A stretch of 21,900 bases of DNA, from contig URDD01000044.1 of NCBI GenBank assembly GCA_900546395.1, positions 1 through 21,900 of the forward strand, read 5' to 3'. The notes under the pieces were generated by a model that made no database searches, was not told where the DNA came from, and saw nothing but the letters and a program-made list of their open reading frames with translations. Positions 16,195-21,900 of the stretch are shown here, piece by piece; the first letter of the stretch is position 1; each line of letters starts with the position of its first letter. The DNA is from an uncultured Bacteroidales bacterium (GTDB lineage Bacteria; Bacteroidota; Bacteroidia; Bacteroidales; UBA932). The position numbers were made by a program, and so were the translations under genes.

Positions 16195-17328
16195 TTATTC
16201 TATAAAGCCAGTAATGAAAAGGTTTACAATGGGTCTGGATGGAGAGTTTGTTGTAAGTGTAACTATAACCAGAGCCTCACCTGCCGGTAGTCCTGCGGTG
16301 TCAAGATGTACTTTTACAGATCCTTCATAACCGCACTTAACTGCAGGTGTATCATATGTTTTGCAGGATTTTGCATCAACGTCAATCTTGAATACTTTAA
16401 AATCTGACTTCCCTGTATTCTTGAATGTGAACGTAGCATCTACAGGTGTCCCGGCTTTGATTTTTCCAAATGTGTAGGAACTTGAATTGAATAAAGGTCT
16501 GGAACCGTTTTCCCTTTCGCTTTTTGAAAGGTTACTGAAGTTTTCTTTGGTAAAAGCGAATATTGCCAGTTCTGATCCGTCACTTTCTGCAACCGTGTGC
16601 ACCGGATTGCCGTTTCTGACTGCTTTATAAGTCTGACCGTTTACTGTTGGAGTGGTGTAATACCAGTTCTTCCCCCAAAGGCTTCTGTCTGCATTTACGG
16701 AAATCTGCAGTTTTGCCGTGCTTTTGGCGGGAATAGGGTTCGGAACAGCTTTTACAGTCAGGTTTGAACTGGTTTCCTTAAATCCCAGATTGATCGGAGA
16801 GGATGACAGGTTGGCGACTGTAATCTCTGTACTTCTGGCTTCTCCCTGCTCTATATTACCACATTTGATTTCAATATCCTTTAATCCGAGACTTCCTAAA
16901 TGTACAGGATACATTTCTTCAAGCGGGAGTTTTTTCTGATGAGATATGCCTCGGAGCCTCAAGATGACAGGTTTTCCTATTCCTGAAATATATACTGTCA
17001 GGCCTTTGTCAAACGGATACGGGCCTTCGTCGTTGGTGTATGTCGCGGATATTTCACCGCTTTCACCTGGCTTTATCGGTTCTCTTGTCCATTTTACATT
17101 TGTGCATCCGCAAGATGTGATAACACTATGTATAAGCATCGGTTTGGTGCTTATGTTCTTTACATTGAATTTGCAGCTTTGTTCTCCGTCAGACAACATT
17201 ATGTCTCCGAAGTCGTGGACTGTCTTGTCAAACTCCGCTATACCTCCCACTTTTTCCTGGGCTACTGTAAGTACTTGACAGCAAAGTAATAATGCTGCGA
17301 TTGAGAGTGTCTTTACTATCTTATTCAT
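16195..17328 (-). CDS. DUF1573 domain protein, secreted
   Basis: Exported protein of 377 aa from the ATG at 17328; an earlier ATG at 17370 lies upstream of the predicted -7 element and would precede the signal peptide. Signal peptide about 1-23 (ends TVAQ). The first DUF1573 beta-sandwich (about 32-125) has the family marks FDKTVHDFGDI and TSCGCT (residues 71-76). A middle segment (about 140-270) and a second DUF1573-like unit (about 280-377, starting SSYTFGKIKAG) follow. The second unit has lost the SCGC motif. DUF1573 proteins are abundant periplasmic or surface proteins of Bacteroidetes with no settled role; the fold resembles ASH/MSP immunoglobulin-like domains. Operon with the metal exporter downstream. 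Confidence 0.87.
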   Translation of the reverse strand: MNKIVKTLSIAALLLCCQVLTVAQEKVGGIAEFDKTVHDFGDIMLSDGEQSCKFNVKNISTKPMLIHSVITSCGCTNVKWTREPIKPGESGEISATYTNDEGPYPFDKGLTVYISGIGKPVILRLRGISHQKKLPLEEMYPVHLGSLGLKDIEIKCGNIEQGEARSTEITVANLSSSPINLGFKETSSNLTVKAVPNPIPAKSTAKLQISVNADRSLWGKNWYYTTPTVNGQTYKAVRNGNPVHTVAESDGSELAIFAFTKENFSNLSKSERENGSRPLFNSSSYTFGKIKAGTPVDATFTFKNTGKSDFKVFKIDVDAKSCKTYDTPAVKCGYEGSVKVHLDTAGLPAGEALVIVTLTTNSPSRPIVNLFITGFIE

Positions 17329-17374
17329 AATAAGTGTTTCAATTAATAAAACAAGAGTTTTACTTTGCATTGTG

Positions 17375-17382
17375 CAAAGATA
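17375..17382 (-). promoter_or_regulatory. Candidate -7 element for the DUF1573-exporter operon
   Basis: The minus strand reads TATCTTTG, matching TAnnTTTG, about 46 bp before the ATG at 17328, which would leave a leader of roughly 40 nt. No clear -33 TTTG is at the expected distance. The element lies back to back with the ferredoxin promoter. Confidence 0.5.
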
Positions 17383-17405
17383 GTCATTTAAACATCTTCT
17401 TATAA

Positions 17406-17436
17406 TTTGCTAATTCAAAATATTAACATAAATTTG
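17406..17436 (+). promoter_or_regulatory. Promoter of the ferredoxin gene
   Basis: TTTG at 17406-17409 is followed after exactly 19 bp by TAAATTTG at 17429-17436, a full match to the Bacteroidetes primary-sigma promoter TTTG-N19-TAnnTTTG. Transcription should begin near 17443, giving a leader of nearly 60 nt before the ATG at 17501. Confidence 0.8.
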
Positions 17437-17500
17437 CAGGCAAATGTCCCGACGGATATTATACCGTTTTGACTTATTAAACAATTTAAAGGATACAACA

Positions 17501-17671
17501 ATGGCTTACAAAATTTCAGAAGACTGCGTTGCTTGCGGTACTTGTATCAACGAGTGCCCTGCAGGTGCTATTTCAGAGGGTGATATCTACAAAATCGATC
17601 CTAATGTTTGTGTAGATTGCGGAACTTGTGCAGATGCTTGCCCTATGGGTGCGATTTCTCCTGCTGAGTAG
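17501..17671 (+). CDS. 2[4Fe-4S] ferredoxin
   Basis: Small cytoplasmic electron carrier of 56 aa. Two complete cluster motifs are seen: CVACGTCINECP (Cys9, 12, 15, 19) and CVDCGTCADACP (Cys37, 40, 43, 47), each followed by a GAI turn. This is the classical clostridial-type bacterial ferredoxin used in anaerobic metabolism, for example with pyruvate:ferredoxin oxidoreductase or hydrogenase. The frame is open back to 17444, but the start at 17501 is chosen because MAYKISEDC is the usual family N-terminus and the earlier ATG lies almost at the predicted transcription start. Single-gene unit with its own promoter and terminator; the codons look well adapted, which fits high expression. Confidence 0.95.
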   Translation: MAYKISEDCVACGTCINECPAGAISEGDIYKIDPNVCVDCGTCADACPMGAISPAE

Positions 17672-17701
17672 TAGATTATCGACATTTGAAACTTAAAGCG
17701 T

Positions 17702-17732
17702 AGCCGGCCCCAAAAGGGTCGGCTTTTGTTTT
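17702..17732 (+). terminator. Terminator of the ferredoxin gene
   Basis: The stem AGCCGGCCC / GGGTCGGCT (one G-U pair) closes a CAAAA loop at 17702-17724 and is followed by TTTTGTTTT. It lies about 30 bp after the ferredoxin stop codon. Confidence 0.9.
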
Positions 17733-17795
17733 CTGAGTCCCTTATTTCGAATCACCGGGAAAATTCATCCCGCTTTTTCAATGACACAAAATACA

Positions 17796-17876
17796 ATTCG
17801 GTACGGAAAAGGGGCCTCTGCGGTACTAATCGGCATTCAAAGACCATTCGGTACGGAAAAGGGGCCTCTGCGGTAC
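17796..17876. repeat. Two exact copies of a 31-bp repeat (50-bp period)
   Basis: Copies at 17796-17826 and 17846-17876 are identical over 31 bp and separated by 19 bp. Each starts ATTCGGTACGG, has a central AGGGGCCT and ends GCGGTAC. Copy 2 is bounded by near-inverted arms ATTCGGTAC (17846-17854) and GTACGGAAT (17873-17881, 8 of 9 pairing) and by GGCATTC (17832-17838) / GAATGCC (17878-17884), so it can fold into a hairpin. Only two copies with a short spacer, so not a CRISPR array. It may be a dispersed intergenic repeat of this genome or a binding or RNA element. Confidence 0.85.
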
Positions 17877-18065
17877 GGAATGCCTGAAGCGACTCCGCTA
17901 TTACTCCGTGATAACAATGTCATACGGAACCCCCCTTCCCAGACAATAGGAGTCAAGCAAAATGGAAATGACCAGAGTCAACTTTTTTCAGCGACAGGCT
18001 CCAATTGGAGGCACCAGTCATTTATGTCCACATTCCCGATTTCAATGGCGGTCAAGGTGCAATAT

Positions 18066-18117
18066 AAAAATAAAGAGGGTGAAAAGTCTCATTGACTGAT
18101 TCATCCTCTTTATTTTT
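18066..18117. terminator. Long hairpin terminator of dnaK, possibly bidirectional
   Basis: A 17-bp stem with one G-U pair (18066-18082 with 18101-18117, core ATAAAGAGG/CCTCTTTAT) and a further inner AGTC/GACT stem. On the minus strand the stem ends in a T-run, 23 bp after the dnaK stop. The other side also ends in T-rich sequence, so it could stop transcripts from either direction. Confidence 0.85.
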
Positions 18118-18139
18118 ATTTACCGGTTACCGGCAAGTG

Positions 18140-20044
18140 TTACTGCTCGTCAGGCCCCTGGTCATCAGGCCCGTTGTTGCCTCCCTGAGGCCCCTGAGGA
18201 CCACTCTGGAACGGACCCTGTGGGCCACCCTGCTGTGCTCCGGCTGCTTTTGCCATATCTTCAGATGCAGCATGCCAAGCATTGTTCAAGGCTTCTGTGT
18301 ATCTTTCGATATCGCCGATGTTCTGTGATTTGACAGCTTCTTTCAGGCTGCCGAGCGCTGTCTCGATTGCACCCTTCTTGTCAGCAGGTATCTTGTCTCC
18401 GTATTCTTTGAGGTTCTTGTCGCTCTGGAAGCAGAGAGCATCGGCATTGTTGATTTTGTCAACTCTTTCTCTTTCTGCCTTGTCAGCTGCCTCATTGGCT
18501 TTTGCCTCATCTCTCATCTTCTTGATTTCATCATCGGAAAGTCCTGATGATGCCTCAATACGTATGTTCTGCTCTTTGCCGGTAGCCTTGTCCTTTGCGG
18601 AAACATTAAGGATACCGTTGGCGTCGATGTCAAATGTAACCTCGATCTGAGGGATTCCTCTTGGAGCAGGAGCGATTCCGTCAAGGTGGAATCTTCCGAT
18701 TTCCTTATTGTCTTTAGCCATAGGACGCTCTCCCTGAAGAACATGTATTTCAACAGAAGGCTGGTTGTCGGCGGCTGTAGAGAATACCTCGGACTTGCGG
18801 GTAGGGATAGTAGTGTTGGACTCAATAAGCTTTGTCATAACACCGCCGAGAGTCTCGATACCTAGTGAAAGCGGTGTCACATCAAGAAGAAGGACATCTT
18901 TCACATCACCGGCAAGTACACCGCCCTGGATAGAAGCTCCGATAGCTACGACCTCATCAGGGTTTACAGTCCTGTTAGGCTCTTTGCCGAAGAAAGACTT
19001 TACAATTTCCTGGATGGCAGGAATACGTGTTGAACCTCCTACGAGCAATACCTCGTCAATGTCAGATGCGCTGAATCCGGCATCGGAAAGAGCTTTGCGG
19101 CAAGGCTCGATAGTCCTTTGGATAAGTGTATCGGCCAACTGCTCGAATTTGGCTCTTGTAAGAGTCTTTACCAAGTGCTTTGGAATACCGTCAACTGGCA
19201 TGATGTAAGGCAGGTTGATCTCTGTAGAAGTCTGGCTTGAAAGCTCTATTTTCGCTTTCTCTGCAGCCTCTTTCAGCCTCTGGAGAGCCATAGGGTCTTT
19301 CTTGAGGTCTATTCCGCCGTTTTCAGCTGCAAATTCTGAAGCCAGCCAGTCGATGATTACCTGGTCGAAGTCATCACCTCCGAGGTGAGTATCACCGTTT
19401 GTTGACTTGACCTCGAATACACCGTCTCCAAGTTCCATGATAGATATATCGAAAGTACCGCCACCCAAGTCGTAAACGGCTATCTTCATATCTTTGTTCT
19501 TCTTGTCAAGACCGTATGCAAGAGCGGCTGCAGTAGGCTCGTTTATGATTCTCTTTACTTCAAGTCCTGCGATTTTTCCGGCCTCTTTAGTCGCCTGTCT
19601 CTGTGAATCGGAGAAGTATGCCGGTACAGTAATGACAGCCTCTGTAACTTCCTGTCTCAGATAGTCTTCCGCAGTTTTCTTCATCTTCTGGAGAATCATT
19701 GCTGAAATTTCCTGAGGAGTATAGAGTCGTCCGTCAATATCTACTCTTGGAGTATTGTTGTCGCCTCTTACCACTTTATAAGGCATTCTGTCAATTTCCT
19801 TTGATACCTGATCGTAAGTTTCTCCCATAAATCTCTTGATGGAGAAAACAGTTTTGTGAGGGTTGGTGATAGCCTGTCTCTTGGCAGGGTTTCCTATTTT
19901 TCTCTCACCTCCGTCAGTGAATGCCACTACAGATGGAGTGGTCCTCTGACCTTCGTTGTTGATGATGACAGTAGGCTCGTTGCCTTCCATCACAGCCACG
20001 CAAGAGTTCGTGGTTCCCAAGTCAATACCAATAATTTTTCCCAT
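18140..20044 (-). CDS. dnaK: Molecular chaperone DnaK (Hsp70)
   Basis: Cytosolic ATP-driven chaperone of 634 aa working with DnaJ and GrpE. The start MGKIIGIDLGTTNSC at 20044 is the standard Hsp70 beginning; a longer open frame to 20182 is not coding. The ATPase domain shows IDLGTTNS, AVYDLGGGTFD, NEPTAAALAYG and LLVGGSTRIP; the linker is DVLLLDVTPLSLGIET; the substrate-binding domain has EVTFDIDANGILNV and a helical lid. The last 35 residues (600-634) are Gly/Pro/Gln-rich with repeated GPQGP and end GPDEQ, without the acidic EEVK-like ending common in bacterial DnaK. Downstream is a strong hairpin terminator; dnaJ and grpE are not adjacent. No CIRCE element was seen upstream. Confidence 0.98.
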   Translation of the reverse strand: MGKIIGIDLGTTNSCVAVMEGNEPTVIINNEGQRTTPSVVAFTDGGERKIGNPAKRQAITNPHKTVFSIKRFMGETYDQVSKEIDRMPYKVVRGDNNTPRVDIDGRLYTPQEISAMILQKMKKTAEDYLRQEVTEAVITVPAYFSDSQRQATKEAGKIAGLEVKRIINEPTAAALAYGLDKKNKDMKIAVYDLGGGTFDISIMELGDGVFEVKSTNGDTHLGGDDFDQVIIDWLASEFAAENGGIDLKKDPMALQRLKEAAEKAKIELSSQTSTEINLPYIMPVDGIPKHLVKTLTRAKFEQLADTLIQRTIEPCRKALSDAGFSASDIDEVLLVGGSTRIPAIQEIVKSFFGKEPNRTVNPDEVVAIGASIQGGVLAGDVKDVLLLDVTPLSLGIETLGGVMTKLIESNTTIPTRKSEVFSTAADNQPSVEIHVLQGERPMAKDNKEIGRFHLDGIAPAPRGIPQIEVTFDIDANGILNVSAKDKATGKEQNIRIEASSGLSDDEIKKMRDEAKANEAADKAERERVDKINNADALCFQSDKNLKEYGDKIPADKKGAIETALGSLKEAVKSQNIGDIERYTEALNNAWHAASEDMAKAAGAQQGGPQGPFQSGPQGPQGGNNGPDDQGPDEQ

Positions 20045-20146
20045 AATATAAATTTCCTTTTTATTTCTTGTTATTAAATCATCCTGCTGTCCTGAGGTTC
20101 CATTCGAAGGCATCCTTGCGGACAACGCTGGGAGTAATAACGAATG

Positions 20147-20249
20147 TTGTGCCAATCGGAAACTTGTCCTTTCTTGTGCCAAAATGGCAGAAAAACTGTG
20201 TCATGAACTGACATTTTACTGTTAAATTGAAGCAAATCTTGTCTGACAA
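20147..20249. promoter_or_regulatory. Cluster of short palindromes upstream of dnaK
   Basis: Within the 294-bp gap between divergent dnaK and the pseudouridine synthase gene are three small inverted repeats with related halves: TGCCA-AAA-TGGCA (20177-20189), TGTCA-TGAAC-TGACA (20199-20213) and TTGTC-T-GACAA (20239-20249). TTGTGCCAA also occurs twice (20147-20155, 20174-20182). They could bind a regulator of heat-shock expression. No TAnnTTTG promoter with correct spacing is evident for dnaK; the closest is AAGATTTG at 20233-20240. Confidence 0.45.
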
Positions 20250-20338
20250 TACTTTCTTTCTGTTAAAATATGGTATCTTCGCAGACTGTAGGCTGGTTCG
20301 TCCATTATGTACGGTATGCCTGTTTTATTTTTGAGACA

Positions 20339-21064
20339 ATGATTTACAGAAAATTATCCGAACAGGAGTTCAAGGATGCGCAGGACAGGATCCTGTATGA
20401 AGACAATCATCTGATTGTTGTAAACAAGAAAGTAGGGGAGATTGTTCAGGGAGACAAGACAAATGATGAGACTTTGGGCGATTTATACAAGTCTTTTATT
20501 GCAATGAGGGATGCAAAGCCTGGGAATGTTTTCGTCGGTATTCCACACAGGCTTGACCGCCCTGTAAGTGGAGTTGTCGTTCTGGCCAAGACATCAAAGG
20601 CATTGGAGCGGATGAATGCTATGTTTCGGGACGGAGGTGTTCATAAATTCTATTGGGCGCTGGTTTGTGGCCGTCCTGCTGAAGATGAGGCTGAGTTGTC
20701 ATGTTATCTCGTGAGAAATGAAAATCAGAACAAGTCGTATGTATATAGGGGAGACCCGGCAAAGCGTAAGGATGCAAAACTTGCCAGGCTGAAATACAGG
20801 CTGGTAGGTACTACGGAAAGGTACTTCCTTCTGGAAGTGGAACTTATGACAGGACGTCATCATCAGATAAGATGTCAGCTTGCAGATATGGGATGCGTAA
20901 TCAAAGGAGACCTTAAATATGGGGCTCCGCGCTCCAATCCTGACGGAGGAATTTGTCTTCATGCAAGGAGAATAACGTTCGTGCATCCAGTAAGGAAAGA
21001 GGAAGTTACAGTCGAGGCACCGGTTCCTTTGGTATGGAATGGCTTCGGTGTCAGACATATTTAG
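20339..21064 (+). CDS. RluA-family 23S rRNA/tRNA pseudouridine synthase
   Basis: Cytoplasmic RNA-modifying enzyme of 241 aa that isomerises specific uridines in rRNA or tRNA. Motif II HRLDRPVSG (residues 70-78) holds the catalytic Asp73; TGRHHQIRCQLADMG (171-185) and LHARRITFVHP (207-217) complete the RluA core. There is no N-terminal S4 domain, so this is a short single-domain member. The ATG at 20339 is preferred over 20270 because MIYRKLSEQEF leads straight into the fold and the region before it is promoter-like. Divergent from dnaK and 42 bp upstream of the GH109-type gene. Which uridine is modified cannot be told. Confidence 0.92.
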   Translation: MIYRKLSEQEFKDAQDRILYEDNHLIVVNKKVGEIVQGDKTNDETLGDLYKSFIAMRDAKPGNVFVGIPHRLDRPVSGVVVLAKTSKALERMNAMFRDGGVHKFYWALVCGRPAEDEAELSCYLVRNENQNKSYVYRGDPAKRKDAKLARLKYRLVGTTERYFLLEVELMTGRHHQIRCQLADMGCVIKGDLKYGAPRSNPDGGICLHARRITFVHPVRKEEVTVEAPVPLVWNGFGVRHI

Positions 21065-21106
21065 AACATGCTATTCTTTAATATATTTAATAAATATTTT
21101 AATATT

Positions 21107-21900
21107 ATGAAACGACTTCTTGAATTATCTCTGATTGCCTTGACGTCCATTGCAGCCGTCTGTTGCAGCAATGATGTCATTATACGTACTGATGTGCCGG
21201 AAAGGCAGGAAGGTCAGCAGGATATGATACAGTATGCCGCTCCTGCTATTGATACGGTAAGGGTAGGATTTATCGGATTGGGCATGAGAGGTCCAAGTGC
21301 AGTATGGCGCATGTGTCATATAGAAGGTGCTGATATTGTAGCTTTGTGTGATGTGATTCCGGAAAATGTGGAAAAATGTCAGGATATTCTTGAACAGAAC
21401 GGGAGGCCTTTGGCTGTAGGTTATTATGGAGATGAAGAAGTATGGAAACAGTTGTGCCAGAGAGAGGATATTGATCTGGTATATATTGCCACAGACTGGA
21501 AAACCCATGCAAAGATGGCAGGATATGCTATGGAGCACGGGAAACATGTTGCCATTGAAGTCCCGGCAGCAATGAGTATGGATGAGATCTGGTATCTTAT
21601 CGATACTTCAGAGAGGACAAGAAAGCATTGTATGCAGCTTGAAAACTGTGTTTAAGATTTCTTTGAACTGACCAGTCTTAATATGGCTCAGAGAGGTCTT
21701 TTCGGGGAGGTGCTTCACTGTGAAGGAGCATATATTCACAACCTTGAAGAGTTTTGGGACGAGTATTGGCATGACTGGCGTCTCTTGTATAATAAGGATC
21801 ACAGGGGAGATGTATATCCTACACATGGTATAGGTCCTGTATGCCAGGTTCTTGATATTCACAGAGGCGACAAGATGAATGTTCTTGTTTCAATGGATAC
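21107..21900 (+). pseudogene. GH109-type Gfo/Idh/MocA lipoprotein gene with in-frame TAA, cut by window end
   Basis: N-terminal part of a glycoside hydrolase family 109 (alpha-N-acetylgalactosaminidase-like) protein that uses a bound NAD cofactor to cleave the sugar. From the ATG at 21107: a signal-like start with CC at residues 19-20 (likely lipidation), a Rossmann motif GFIGLGMRG (54-62), and HVAIEVPAAM (147-156), the EVP-type loop of the family. Codon 183 is TAA (21653-21655), yet the same frame then continues for 81 codons with clear family sequence: DFFELTSLNMAQRG, GAYIHNLEEFW, HRGDVYPTHGIGP. In homologues I recall, the stop position is a Tyr after LENCV. One base change (TAT or TAC to TAA) explains it. 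Either a recent nonsense mutation or a sequencing/assembly error. An ATG at 21068 is upstream but in AT-rich, non-signal sequence. Confidence 0.83.

Larger units (their letters stand above)
17672..18139. other. 468-bp gene-free region between ferredoxin and dnaK
   Basis: Holds the two gene terminators, an exact 31-bp repeat in two copies (17796-17876), a 12-bp palindrome CTCCAATTGGAG (17999-18010) and otherwise unique sequence. A 104-codon frame (17781-18095) crosses the repeat and runs into the dnaK terminator stem, has no recognisable domain and is read as non-coding. No tRNA, no protein remnant and no transposase end was recognised. A small RNA cannot be excluded. Confidence 0.7.

Noticed and set aside
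17796..17876. CRISPR array
   Set aside because: Only two repeats with a 19-bp spacer and no cas genes in the window.
17781..18095. Plus-strand ORF of 104 codons
   Set aside because: It spans the direct repeat and ends within the dnaK terminator hairpin; no domain, no signal peptide, no promoter.
20274..20281. TATCTTCG as the promoter of the pseudouridine synthase gene
   Set aside because: One mismatch to TAnnTTTG and no -33 TTTG at the proper distance; too weak to list.
20045..20338. CIRCE (HrcA) operator or sigma-54 promoter before dnaK
   Set aside because: No TTAGCACTC/GAGTGCTAA pair. TTGGCAC occurs on the minus strand, but TTGC is not at the required -12 spacing in either copy.
21107..21900. 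Frameshift as cause of the GH109 break
   Set aside because: Family sequence continues in the same frame directly after the TAA, so a substitution explains it and an indel does not.

Overview
The window looks like chromosomal DNA of a gut-type Bacteroidales bacterium. The signs are a TonB-dependent receptor with a CarboxypepD_reg-like N-terminus, a DUF1573 protein, a golvesin-type amidase-like exoprotein, a CBM9-like protein and a GH109-type glycosidase. Promoters also follow the Bacteroidetes pattern TTTG-N19-TAnnTTTG, seen most cleanly before the ferredoxin gene, and Shine-Dalgarno sites are largely absent. I cannot fix genus or species from the sequence alone.

Layout. From about 17.3 kb down to 0.17 kb every gene lies on the minus strand. 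In transcription order these are: a DUF1573 protein and a 10-TM ArsP_2-type metal exporter (12 bp apart); an MsbA-like ABC exporter with its own promoter; a CBM9-like protein; an APH/NahK-like sugar kinase; a VanZ-like membrane protein; a large secreted amidase/golvesin/FN3 protein overlapping by ATGA with a cysteine desulfidase (cyuA); purC; a PagL-like outer-membrane lipid A deacylase candidate; an unknown lipoprotein; a small His-rich membrane protein; and a TonB-dependent receptor with a CxxC in its plug, closed by a strong terminator. The last five genes are closely spaced and may be co-transcribed.

At about 17.4-17.7 kb a plus-strand 2[4Fe-4S] ferredoxin gene has a near-perfect promoter and its own terminator. 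A 468-bp non-coding gap follows. It holds an exact 31-bp repeat present twice (50-bp period), a 12-bp palindrome and the long hairpin terminator of dnaK. dnaK (minus strand) carries an unusual Gly/Pro/Gln tail, and its upstream region holds three short palindromes. Plus-strand genes then follow: an RluA-family pseudouridine synthase and a GH109-type lipoprotein gene, which is interrupted by an in-frame TAA where I would expect a Tyr codon and is cut by the window end.

Functionally the window mixes housekeeping (purC, dnaK, rluA-like, ferredoxin) with envelope biology (MsbA-like, PagL-like, amidase-like, lipoproteins), metal handling (ArsP_2 exporter; His-rich protein plus TonB receptor) and amino-sugar use (NahK-like kinase, GH109). 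There is no phage, transposase, CRISPR array or rRNA/tRNA. The least explained items are the His-rich/TonB pair, the PagL/lipoprotein pair, the 31-bp repeat and the GH109 nonsense codon.
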